From positions 1 through 33,005 of the forward strand of contig DAHVAR010000130.1 of the NCBI GenBank assembly GCA_027314515.1: a stretch of DNA of 33,005 bases. The letters are read 5' to 3'. Origin of the DNA: Actinomycetota bacterium (lineage in GTDB: Bacteria > Actinomycetota > Actinomycetes > Streptosporangiales > Streptosporangiaceae). Under the pieces are notes generated by a model. That model made no database searches and was not told the origin of the DNA. It saw only the letters and a list, made by a program, of their open reading frames with translations. Shown here piece by piece: positions 17,479 through 25,052 of the stretch; position 1 is the stretch's first letter, and every line of letters starts with the position of its first letter. Made by a program: the position numbers and the translations under genes.

Positions 17479-17985
17479 TTAAACCTCTGTTTCCGCGCGT
17501 TCCTCCGCGCCCGGATGCCGCGTAATCCGGCACCACGTAACCCGGCTGCCGGGACCGGAAATCGTGCCCCATCTGTCGGCAAGCGCATCGACTAACAGCA
17601 GGCCGTAGCCGTGCTCGGCACCACCGGTGCCGAGCTCAGCCAGGCATGGCCCGGTCAGGCACGGCTCGGACGGGCCGCCGTCGTCGCGAACCTGAACCAG
17701 CACCCCGGCGGGCACCGGGCAGAGCGTTACCGTGACCGTGCCGCCCGGCGCGCCCGACTGACTGTGCACGATCGCGTTGGTGACCAGTTCGCTCACGAGC
17801 AGCACCACGGTCTCCGCAGCAGGGTCTCCATCGCCGAGTAACTGGCGCGCCATCAGCCGCGCCGTGTGCACCGAATCCGGCGTTCCCGGCAGGACCCGCA
17901 GGATCGGCTGGCGGGCGTGGCCCCGAATCGTTCCAGGTACGGGTTGCGGAAGAGTCAACGCCCTGTCAGAGCCCCTCGCAGTCAT
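17479..17985 (-). CDS. RsbW-like anti-sigma-factor ATPase (HATPase_c_2)
   Basis: A 168-aa single-domain GHKL ATPase. The N box is VSELVTNAIVHSQS, the G1 box VRDDGGPSEP and the G2 box EHGYGLLLVDALADRWG. Such proteins in actinomycetes act as anti-sigma factors or as kinases of anti-anti-sigma proteins, and many stand alone in the genome as here. No STAS partner or sigma factor is nearby. ATG 17985 has GGAG six bases upstream. It shares a 270-bp divergent region with the SARP gene and ends 37 bp before the GlnR-like box of amt. Confidence 0.88.
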   Translation of the reverse strand: MTARGSDRALTLPQPVPGTIRGHARQPILRVLPGTPDSVHTARLMARQLLGDGDPAAETVVLLVSELVTNAIVHSQSGAPGGTVTVTLCPVPAGVLVQVRDDGGPSEPCLTGPCLAELGTGGAEHGYGLLLVDALADRWGTISGPGSRVTWCRITRHPGAEERAETEV

Positions 17986-18255
17986 GCCGCGCTCCGGCGG
18001 AAGGCCGGCTCGGGCAGCGCAGCACAGGTAGCAAGCGCCGGCACGCTAATGGTCATAGCTCTGCTCCGATTACTCATTTGGCCCGGATTGATGCACTTCG
18101 GCGACTTGGCTCACGACCATAACGAAGCGATCATTACCGAGCTGTTGCCTAGGTGTAACCGGGCTCGCGATTACATCGCACGCCCAGCTAGGTGACTAAG
18201 CGATCGGGCAGTTGCACGTTACGATTACGCCAATCCAGGACAGCGTAGGTGATCA

Positions 18256-20112
18256 GTGGAATATCGGATCCTCGGGCCGCTCTATGCGGATGCAGGCACC
18301 GGCCATGGCCCAGCGGCCATCTGCCAGCCGTTACTCCAGTCCGCTCTCGCAGTCCTGCTGCTGCGCGCCAACAGGACCTGCCCGCGAACGATGCTGATCG
18401 ACGCCCTCTGGGGCGCTGAAGCGCCGAACGCCCCCGAGGCGGCCCTGCGGGTGTGCATCAGCCGACTGCGGCGGTGCCTCGGCGATTGCGCCGGGCGGCT
18501 GGCCACTGTCGGACCGCCCGGCGGTCGCTCGCCGGCCCACCGCCAGCAGCGTGGCTACGTCATGGTGGTACGCCCAGGCGAACTCGACGTCGACGAGTTC
18601 ACCGATCTCGCAGCACAGGGACAGGCCGAGTTCGACTCAGGCAACGTCACCGCCGCGGCCGCGTCGTTCATCCAGGCACTCGCGCTTTGGGGCGACCCGC
18701 CACTGCCCGACGTGCCACGGAGCGGCGCGTTGGCCGACGACGTCGCCAGGCTGACCAACCACCGCCGGGCAGTGATGGACGCGCTCATTGACGCCCGGCT
18801 CGCCGCTGGCGAGCAGGAACAAGTACTCGGCCAACTGCGCGCCGCGGTCCTGGCCGATCCCAGCCGGGAACGGGCGTGCGAACAGCTGATGCGCGCCTGC
18901 CACGCGCTAGGGCTGCACAAAGAGGCGCTGGATGCCTATCAGCAAGCTCGTCGGGCAATGCTCGAGCAGCAGGGCGCCGAGCCAGGGCCGGCGCTGACCG
19001 TGCTCTACCGTCGCATCCTGGCCGAGGAGACGGCTACGGTGCGTTCCGCGGCCAAGATCACCGAACTGTCGGCTGGCCTGCCGAAGCCCGGCGCCTCGCA
19101 GGCTCCCGGTCCTCCCGCCGATTTCACTGGCAGGTCGGCGGAGATTGCAGCGATCATCAGCCACCTGAACGGCCCTGGAGTACCGGTCACAGTCGTCTGC
19201 GGCGCCCCCGGAGCGGGGAAGAGCACTGTCGCCGCCGCTGCCGCGATGCAGCTGAGGTCCCGCTTCGTCGAGATGTACGCCGAACTCGGCGGCGTCGAGC
19301 GGCCGGCGAGTCCGCAGGACGTACTGGCAGGGATGCTGCAGACGATGGGCATCCAGCCGCGGAGCATTCCGTCCCCCGGACCGGCGCGATCGGCGCTCTA
19401 CCGGTCCCTGCTCGCGGGCCGCAACGTGCTGGTCATCGCCGATGATGCGGCCACCGCCGCGCAGGTACGCCCGCTGATCCCAGCCCCAGGCGGGGCGGCG
19501 GTTCTGGTGACCAGCCGGGGGCGCCTGACCGGGCTGGCCGGCGCCAGTTTCGTGGCCCTCGGCGGGCTTTCGGACAGCGAGGCACTGAGGCTGCTCGGAT
19601 TGATTGCCGGCCCGGACCGTATCGCGGCCGAGCCTGCCGCTGCCGAGGCCGTCGTAGCCGCCTGCGCGGGGCTGCCACTCGCGCTTCGACTCGCCGGAGT
19701 CACCCTGGCAGCACGACCACGCTTGAGCGTGGCCAGACTAGCTCGGGAACTTGACGGCGGCCGGGTACTTGACGTGCTCGCTGCCGAGGACATCTCCGTC
19801 CGCGCGGCCATTAGCTCAAGCTTCCGCGCCGTGCCTCTCTCAGCCCGAGGTGTCCTGTCCACAGCAGCAGTCACGATTCCGGGGGACGTCGCGGCCGCAG
19901 AGCTAGCAATGCTCGCCGGGGATGACGGCGACGTCCTCAGGCAACTCGTCGCCGTCGGGCTGCTAGAGCCAGCGCAGGAAGCCGCAGCTGGCGATGAGCG
20001 ATACACGGTGCACCCGCTGATCCGGGCTTTCGCCGTTGAGCACTCGCGGGCGCCCGCGGACCGCCGCAACAGCCCGGTACGGGGGCTACCCGGATACACA
20101 CAGGTCAGCTGA
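18256..20112 (+). CDS. AfsR/SARP-family transcriptional regulator with NTPase domain
   Basis: A 618-aa regulator. Residues 1 to about 95 are an OmpR-like winged helix (EYRILGPLYAD, LLLRANRTCPRTMLIDALWG, CISRLRRCLG). The bacterial transcriptional activator domain follows to about 255 (DVDEFTDLAAQG, ALALWGDPPLPDV, ACHALGLHKEALDAYQQAR). An NB-ARC-type NTPase has its P-loop GAPGAGKST at 316-324, a VLVTSRGRLTGL sensor and a GLPLALRLAG motif. Full AfsR is near 990 residues with C-terminal TPRs; this one stops after the NTPase/winged-helix part, so its input domain is missing or a partner supplies it. GTG 18256 was chosen because the winged helix begins there. No obvious antibiotic cluster is in the window. 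Confidence 0.88.
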   Translation: MEYRILGPLYADAGTGHGPAAICQPLLQSALAVLLLRANRTCPRTMLIDALWGAEAPNAPEAALRVCISRLRRCLGDCAGRLATVGPPGGRSPAHRQQRGYVMVVRPGELDVDEFTDLAAQGQAEFDSGNVTAAAASFIQALALWGDPPLPDVPRSGALADDVARLTNHRRAVMDALIDARLAAGEQEQVLGQLRAAVLADPSRERACEQLMRACHALGLHKEALDAYQQARRAMLEQQGAEPGPALTVLYRRILAEETATVRSAAKITELSAGLPKPGASQAPGPPADFTGRSAEIAAIISHLNGPGVPVTVVCGAPGAGKSTVAAAAAMQLRSRFVEMYAELGGVERPASPQDVLAGMLQTMGIQPRSIPSPGPARSALYRSLLAGRNVLVIADDAATAAQVRPLIPAPGGAAVLVTSRGRLTGLAGASFVALGGLSDSEALRLLGLIAGPDRIAAEPAAAEAVVAACAGLPLALRLAGVTLAARPRLSVARLARELDGGRVLDVLAAEDISVRAAISSSFRAVPLSARGVLSTAAVTIPGDVAAAELAMLAGDDGDVLRQLVAVGLLEPAQEAAAGDERYTVHPLIRAFAVEHSRAPADRRNSPVRGLPGYTQVS

Positions 20113-20142
20113 CATTGCGGTGCGCGAGAGTCGGCTCAGCGC

Positions 20143-21108
20143 CTACTCCCATTCCCAGCAGAAACCGACGACCGTCTTGTCAACCGAGCGAAGATAGCGG
20201 TGCACTGAGCACTCTCGGTCAAGCGTGACGGCCTCCCGCTGAATTACCTCGCCGTCCGCGCCATCCCAGTGAGCCCACCACACCTGCGCCGGCAGCCGCA
20301 GCGGATGGAACTCAACCCGCATGTCGATGTTCTCAGCATGCCGCATCACCGCCCGCCGGAACTCACGCTCTGAGGGATCCAACGGATCGCCAGGAAAGCG
20401 ATAGGTAACCCAGTATTCGAGCGTGATGGTCTCGCCGAGCTCTAAGGTCCGCGCCAGCAGAATCTCCGCGTAAAACAGCTCATCGCTGATCTGCTCGACG
20501 TTGCCGCTCAGTTCCTTCCCGCCCTGGCCGACCTCGACGGTCAGTACGTTGGTGTCACACAGGAACGGGATCCGGTCGACCCCTTGCGCGATGGCCTCGA
20601 TGACATGGAGCATCCGAACGCGATCGATCCGGCCGTCCCGGCCGACATAGACATGATCATGCAGTGACAGGGTCTGCTGTCGCGGGGGCCCGACCACTTC
20701 ATCAACCTCACGCTGGGCTTGCCCAGAAACCGCATGGCTGCCCGACATCACGCCGATGCGCGCCGAGCCGTTCCACAGCCGCCACAGCCGTCCCGCCTCA
20801 TCCGAAGAAAACTCAAACGCGTCGATGAACAGTTGCATCGTGTGCGCGCTGAACTGACGGCCGGACAAGGCAGCCGAGACCGTGTCCCGAAGCTGGTAGG
20901 GCATGATGTGGGAATCACCCAGATGACCGGGTGAAGTTCGTAACCGCCCGGCGATGACCTCAGCGACCGCCATCTGATTGATCACGCCATCTCGCGGCCT
21001 CGCGACATGCCGCTGCCAAGCCTCGCGGTAGCGTCCGGGCTTCAGCAGTAACTGCCGCAGGTATTCGGCAGCCGCACGGCGATTCTCTACCTGTGCGACA
21101 TCGTTCAC
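20143..21108 (-). CDS. Unnamed HTH-like regulator with conserved C-terminal domain (paralogue A)
   Basis: A 321-aa protein and tandem paralogue of the gene just upstream. Residues 1 to about 115 look like a modified XRE-type DNA-binding region: INQMAVAEVIAGRL, LRDTVSAALSGRQFS and AFEFSSDEAGRLWRLW. After a GSHAV linker, the C-terminal 180 residues form a second conserved domain starting TLSLHDHVYVG, with DRIPFLCDTNVLTVEVGQG, LGETITLEYW, MRVEFHPLRLPAQVWWAHW and a HRYLRSVDKTVVGF ending. I recall similar proteins in many actinomycetes but no established function. The start is GTG 21108; an inverted repeat lies just upstream. It converges on the SARP gene with 30 bp between stops. Confidence 0.75.
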   Translation of the reverse strand: MNDVAQVENRRAAAEYLRQLLLKPGRYREAWQRHVARPRDGVINQMAVAEVIAGRLRTSPGHLGDSHIMPYQLRDTVSAALSGRQFSAHTMQLFIDAFEFSSDEAGRLWRLWNGSARIGVMSGSHAVSGQAQREVDEVVGPPRQQTLSLHDHVYVGRDGRIDRVRMLHVIEAIAQGVDRIPFLCDTNVLTVEVGQGGKELSGNVEQISDELFYAEILLARTLELGETITLEYWVTYRFPGDPLDPSEREFRRAVMRHAENIDMRVEFHPLRLPAQVWWAHWDGADGEVIQREAVTLDRECSVHRYLRSVDKTVVGFCWEWE

Positions 21109-21124
21109 GGATAGCTCTCTCTAG

Positions 21125-21142
21125 GGAGCGATCACTCGCTCC
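21125..21142 (-). promoter_or_regulatory. Inverted repeat between the paralogues
   Basis: GGAGCG (21125-21130) and CGCTCC (21137-21142) pair perfectly around ATCACT, 17 nt upstream of the GTG of paralogue A and about 50 nt after the end of paralogue B. It may be an attenuating hairpin in the leader or an operator half-site pair. Confidence 0.35.
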
Positions 21143-21193
21143 AACTGGCTTGCACGTCTTTTCTTGCGTCTCATGAATCGCCGGGCTAGCGGC

Positions 21194-22165
21194 CTAGTCC
21201 CACTGCCAGAAAAATCCCGCGACCGTTTGGTCAACCGAACGAAGGTAGCGATGCGCGGAGCACTCACTGTCGAGCGTGACGGCCTCGCGCTGAAGAAGTT
21301 CACCGTCCGCCCCGTCCCAGTGAGCCCACCACACCTGCGCCGGCGGCCGCAGCGGATGGAATTCGACTCGCATGTCGACGTTCTCGGCATGCCGCATTAC
21401 TGCCCGCCGGTGCTGACGCTCGTCAGGATTGGCCAGATCGCCTGGGTAACGGTAGGTGAGCCAATATTCGAGCGTAATCGTCTCGCCTAGACCCAATGCT
21501 CGCGCCAGTAGAATCTCCGCGAAGAACAATTCGTCGCCGATTTGCTGGACATTGCCGTTCAGTTCCTTCCCGCCCTGCCCGACCTCGACGGTCAGCACGT
21601 TGGTGTCACACAGGAACGGGATCCGGTCGACCCCCTGCGCTGTCGCCTCGATGACCTGCAGCATCCGAGCGTGATCGATCCGGCCATCCTCGCCGACATA
21701 GACATGGTCATGCAACGACAGTGTTTGATGTCGCGGCGGACCGAGCACATCGGCCAGCTCACGCTGAGTATGCACGGGCACAGCATGGCTGCCCGACATG
21801 ACACCGATGCTTGCCGACCCGCTCCACAACCGCCACAACCGTCCGGCCTCGTGCTCAGAGAAGCCGAACGACTCGATGAACAGCGACAGCGCGGGCCGGC
21901 TAAGGAGCCGTCCGGTGAGTGCCCGAGAAACCGTGTCCTTCAATTGATGCGGGGTGACCGTAGCGTCCGCCGGACTGCGCGGCACGGACCAGAGGTGCCG
22001 GGCAATCACCTCGGCCACGGCGAGCTGGTTGATCGTGCCGCGCCGCTCCCGCGACACGTACCGCTCCCAGGACTGCCTGTACGCGCCCGGCTTCAGCAGC
22101 AACTGCTGCAGGTACTGCGAGGCAGCACGGCGGCTGTCCTGGCGCTTCTGTTCGGTACGGGGCAT
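21194..22165 (-). CDS. Unnamed HTH-like regulator with conserved C-terminal domain (paralogue B)
   Basis: A 323-aa protein from ATG 22165 (MPRTEQKRQDSRRAASQYL), which has GGATGG about eight bases upstream; an in-frame GTG at 22186 lacks an RBS. It has the same two-part layout as paralogue A: INQLAVAEVIARHL and LKDTVSRALTGRLLS in the HTH-like part, then TLSLHDHVYVGEDG to the HRYLRSVDQTVAGFFWQWD end. By eye the C-terminal domains are roughly four-fifths identical, while the N-terminal parts differ more. That pattern suggests a tandem duplication, with the DNA-contacting part diverging and the presumed sensing part conserved. The 28 bp from stop to hairpin and the 85-bp gap to paralogue A are compatible with one transcript. 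Confidence 0.75.
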   Translation of the reverse strand: MPRTEQKRQDSRRAASQYLQQLLLKPGAYRQSWERYVSRERRGTINQLAVAEVIARHLWSVPRSPADATVTPHQLKDTVSRALTGRLLSRPALSLFIESFGFSEHEAGRLWRLWSGSASIGVMSGSHAVPVHTQRELADVLGPPRHQTLSLHDHVYVGEDGRIDHARMLQVIEATAQGVDRIPFLCDTNVLTVEVGQGGKELNGNVQQIGDELFFAEILLARALGLGETITLEYWLTYRYPGDLANPDERQHRRAVMRHAENVDMRVEFHPLRPPAQVWWAHWDGADGELLQREAVTLDSECSAHRYLRSVDQTVAGFFWQWD

Positions 22166-22229
22166 CAGTCCATCCTGGTAAGTCACGCATTGGCCCGACT
22201 GACCGATAGCAGGCTCGCAGCACGGAAGC

Positions 22230-22253
22230 CTGCACAGGAGTGAATTCGTGCAG
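22230..22253. promoter_or_regulatory. Inverted repeat upstream of the paralogue pair
   Basis: CTGCAC (22230-22235) and GTGCAG (22248-22253) form perfect 6-bp arms 18 bp apart centre to centre, 65-88 bp upstream of ATG 22165. This is a plausible operator position for the paralogue pair, possibly self-binding. The short arms make chance occurrence possible. Confidence 0.3.
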
Positions 22254-22304
22254 ACGCACCGCCTCGGGCTAGCTTAGGCAGTACTGGGTGGAGTGACGAC
22301 CACC

Positions 22305-22490
22305 TCACCCCTGCGAGCAGTAGTCGATAATTGTGTCGTTCGGGCACGGCTGGTTTGCGGACTGGCTAGCGGTCAGTACCGGGGCCGCAGAACTGGCCGA
22401 GCTGGCGGCGAATGCAGTCAAGCCGAAACCACTTGCCAGGACCGCCGAGCTGGCGAGCGCGATAGCTATACGTGTGTGAACGACCTTCAT
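22305..22490 (-). CDS. Small secreted peptide precursor
   Basis: A 61-aa product starting MKVVHTRIAIALASSAVL, with two basic residues, a hydrophobic core and a likely signal-peptidase site after LTAFA. The predicted mature part is about 33 residues, Ser/Ala-rich, ending with a two-cysteine tail (QPCPNDTIIDYCSQG) that could form one disulphide. ATG 22490 follows GAAGGG at good spacing; the same frame is open to 22523, without RBS support. A near-consensus promoter precedes it. I do not recognise a family. It could be a cell-surface or signalling peptide, or a simple small secreted protein. Confidence 0.65.
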   Translation of the reverse strand: MKVVHTRIAIALASSAVLASGFGLTAFAASSASSAAPVLTASQSANQPCPNDTIIDYCSQG

Positions 22491-22565
22491 GACGTAGCCC
22501 TTCCCGGCGCTCGCACGGCGCATGAGCCATTACTCACGCTACTCAACGTGGTCGCCGTCAATAGT

Positions 22566-22594
22566 ATTTTACGGGCATAAAATGGACTCGTCAA
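22566..22594 (-). promoter_or_regulatory. Near-consensus vegetative promoter of the small secreted peptide
   Basis: On the minus strand TTGACG (22594-22589) and TAAAAT (22571-22566) are separated by exactly 17 bp, an almost ideal sigma-70/HrdB promoter and unusual in GC-rich DNA. Transcription would start near 22559, giving a leader of about 70 nt before ATG 22490. A second TTGACG lies about 35 bp downstream, without a matching -10. Confidence 0.7.
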
Positions 22595-22911
22595 CGGCGG
22601 ATGCAATGGACTGCCTAACTCTACGGCGCCGAGACTGCGCAGCAGGTGACCGGAGGTACGACGATCGGCTCACGTGTCCCATTCGGCTCCAACTCGTATC
22701 GCCGGCTCCCATCAGACCTCAAATGTACATGACTCACCCGACCTGACTGGCCGTCAACCGGGTCAAGTTTCTCAGTCAACAGCGGGCAACGATCGAGACG
22801 TACGGATCAGCCTGACGGAGCGCCAGTCTCTGCCGGGCGGATCGCCGGTCCCGCTTTGATGGCACAGCCAGATGGCACACGCCAGCGCGGGAGGCGCACT
22901 GCAGTTGCTCG
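22595..22911. other. Intergenic region without a recognised gene
   Basis: About 320 bp between the small-peptide promoter and the end of the VOC gene. Base composition is lower in GC than in the neighbouring genes. The short open frames here have no family motif, RBS or codon bias. No strong hairpin was noticed. Confidence 0.5.
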
Positions 22912-23472
22912 CTATGAATCGTAATCAGCGACGAGTTCCGCCTCGAAGCCGTCAGAGTTCTCCAGGTACGCCGCGTAGTGCTGCGGGCCACCTGCGTACG
23001 GGTGCAGGTCCGAGAACATCAGCTGCCACCCGTGCAGCAGCGCCTCCGCGGTGAGCTGGTCGACCTGCGACCGGTTCGGCACGTGGAAGGCCAGATGATT
23101 CAAGCCGGGGCGGCACCGGTCGTGCCGGCTGGCAGTGCGGGCCGGGGACTGTTCGACGACGATGTAAGCGTGGCCGGACTGCCAGCTCCGCCCGCCCGGC
23201 CAGTCCTGGAACATCCGGTAGCCGAGTGCGGTAAGCAGCCAGCCCCAGCTGACGATAGCCCGGTCCAGGTTCGGCACCCAGAGCTCGACATGATGGATCG
23301 CACCCACGGGAGGCCGGTCGGCCGGGGCTGGCTCCGGGCCAGCTCCGTACTGGGCGCCAACCTGCCCCCCACCGGGCTCGCCGAGACTGTCTTGGTCGAC
23401 ACTGTGCTGGTCGACACTGGGCCAGCCGGTGCTGGCTTGCTGCTGGCCAGTCTCTGCCTGAGTCTCTGCCAT
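22912..23472 (-). CDS. VOC-fold (glyoxalase/bleomycin-resistance type) protein
   Basis: A 186-aa protein. The first 55 or so residues are a Gln/Gly/Pro-rich tail with a VDQHSVDQDS repeat. The rest is one vicinal-oxygen-chelate unit with paired beta-alpha modules: IHHVELWVPNLDRAIVSWGW, then LNHLAFHVPNRSQVDQL and FEAELVADYDS. Metal ligands expected from the fold are His in IHHVEL, His in LNHLAF and Glu in FEAELV. The substrate is unknown. ATG 23472 has AGGGA about eight bases upstream; GTG 23535 in frame has no RBS. The gene stands alone, downstream of a strong hairpin that ends the acyl-CoA dehydrogenase operon. Confidence 0.8.
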   Translation of the reverse strand: MAETQAETGQQQASTGWPSVDQHSVDQDSLGEPGGGQVGAQYGAGPEPAPADRPPVGAIHHVELWVPNLDRAIVSWGWLLTALGYRMFQDWPGGRSWQSGHAYIVVEQSPARTASRHDRCRPGLNHLAFHVPNRSQVDQLTAEALLHGWQLMFSDLHPYAGGPQHYAAYLENSDGFEAELVADYDS

Positions 23473-23671
23473 AGCTGCGTCCCTGCAGATCTCCCTGGTC
23501 GCGAAGTCCGCTGCGGCCTCGCACGGCTGCAGCACCGGAGATGACCACGTTACGGCATCTAATCGAGACGTTCGCGGTTAACACTCCGAAATCGCCGAGA
23601 TCCGGCTTACCGTCGCACATCAGGCAGCCAATACGACTTGCTGGGCTGGGGTGCCCAAAACCGCTGACGCG

Positions 23672-23711
23672 GCGCGCCCGGGCACGCCGCGTCGTCCGTG
23701 CCCGGGCGCGC
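23672..23711 (-). terminator. 14-bp GC-rich hairpin after the catabolic operon
   Basis: GCGCGCCCGGGCAC (23672-23685) and GTGCCCGGGCGCGC (23698-23711) pair perfectly around a 12-nt loop, about 60 bp beyond the stop of the last acyl-CoA dehydrogenase. A U-tract is absent, as is common for actinomycete terminators. It probably insulates the VOC gene from the operon. Confidence 0.65.
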
Positions 23712-23771
23712 AGCGCGCCGCGCCGCGAACCTGGCCCAGGCGCTTCACAGTCACAGGCAAGCGACCGGCGC

Positions 23772-25052
23772 TCACTCAGGGGCCGGCAGGTTAGCCAGCA
23801 CGTCCAGGGATGCTCGGTGCGTGTCCGCCGTGCCCAGGCCGATCGAGTCTGCCTTGGCTCGCTTGAGATACAGGTGCGCAGGATGCTCCCAGGTGAACCC
23901 GATCCCGCCATGGAGCTGGATCATCTCCTGTGCCGCCTTCAGCGCAGTGTCCGAGCAGGCCGCCTTGGCCAGGGCGACGGCCAGCGTCGTCTCCGGGCCG
24001 AATCCGGCTGCCAGCGAATCGGCCGCGTACCGGGCCGCGGCCCTGGCCTGCGTGACCGAGACCCACAGGTCGGCCAGCCGGTGCTTGATCGCCTGGAAGC
24101 CGCCGACCGGCCGGGCGAACTGGCGCCGTTCCTTCACGTAGCCGACGGTCGTGTCCAGGCACTGCTCGGCCAGCCCGAACTGCTCGGAGGCCAGGATCCC
24201 CGCGCCGGCCAGCAGCGCGGTCATGACCGCCTGCTCAGCGGCCGCGCCGACGGCGACGCGGCGGGCGAGCACCTGCTCAAGCCGGATCTCGCAGAGCTGA
24301 CGGGTCATGTCCAGGGAGACGAGCGGCCGCTTGCCGACGCCGGGTTCACTGACCCGCACCACGTAGAGGCCGTACGGCACGCTGTCCACCGGAACGATCA
24401 GCAGGCCGGCTGGCAGCGCGTCGGCAAGCCCGGTGACGGTACCGGTGAGCCGGTAATCGCCAGCCTCGTCGCCGCGCTGCGGTGCGTCCAGCCGCACGCT
24501 GGCATCCGGTCGGGTGCGCGTTCCGGTGGCGAACGGGATCGCCAGCGACGCGGTCACCGCACCGCTCGCCAGCTGCGGAAGGAACTCCGTGTCGCCGGCC
24601 GCCGACAGCGCGGTCGTCGCGATGACCGCGCTGCCCAGGAACGGAACCGGGGCGACCGCCCGGCCCAGCTCCTCCGCAACCACTGCGGCCTCGCGGTACG
24701 AGGCGCCGGCGCCGCCCAGGGACTCCGGGATCAGCAAGCCGGCACAGCCAACCTCGGCCGCGAGCGTATGCCACAAGCCATCGTCGTAGGTCTGGCCGGT
24801 CTGCGTCCTGGCCAGCACGTCGCGCCAGGGCGCCTTGTCCGCCAGCAGGCCCCGGACTGCGGCGCGCAGCTCGGTCTCGGTATCGCCGTACAGCAGGTTC
24901 GCGGTCCGGGCCCGCTCGCCGCGGCCGCTCGCGCCCGGCCCGTGTGCCGCACCATCCCCCGCCGCCGCACCGCCCGCCGCCGATGGCCCAGCCGCCGCAC
25001 CGCCCGCCGCCGGCTGGCCTGAGGCTGTCGTGTTCATGGACGTCTCACTCAC
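23772..25052 (-). CDS. Acyl-CoA dehydrogenase (operon gene 4)
   Basis: A 426-aa FAD enzyme that would oxidise an acyl-CoA to the 2-enoyl-CoA. Family motifs: AAEVGCAGLLIPESLGGAGA, YVKERRQFARPVGGFQAIKH, and QLHGGIGFTWEHPAHLYLKR near the C-terminus. GTG 25052 overlaps the TGA of the preceding dehydrogenase by four bases (GTGA) and has GGAAGG upstream, so translation is probably coupled. Adjacent, overlapping dehydrogenase pairs in actinomycetes often form alpha2-beta2 heterotetramers in steroid or side-chain catabolism; that pairing is inferred here. Residues about 8-50 are an Ala/Gly/Pro-rich low-complexity tail encoded by a near-exact DNA repeat, absent from the usual family start. Confidence 0.9.
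   Translation of the reverse strand: MSETSMNTTASGQPAAGGAAAGPSAAGGAAAGDGAAHGPGASGRGERARTANLLYGDTETELRAAVRGLLADKAPWRDVLARTQTGQTYDDGLWHTLAAEVGCAGLLIPESLGGAGASYREAAVVAEELGRAVAPVPFLGSAVIATTALSAAGDTEFLPQLASGAVTASLAIPFATGTRTRPDASVRLDAPQRGDEAGDYRLTGTVTGLADALPAGLLIVPVDSVPYGLYVVRVSEPGVGKRPLVSLDMTRQLCEIRLEQVLARRVAVGAAAEQAVMTALLAGAGILASEQFGLAEQCLDTTVGYVKERRQFARPVGGFQAIKHRLADLWVSVTQARAAARYAADSLAAGFGPETTLAVALAKAACSDTALKAAQEMIQLHGGIGFTWEHPAHLYLKRAKADSIGLGTADTHRASLDVLANLPAPE

Noticed and set aside
22287-22304. Short hairpin (GGTGG/CCACC) after the secreted peptide gene as a terminator
   Set aside because: Only five base pairs, no T-run and an 8-nt loop; too weak to list as a feature.
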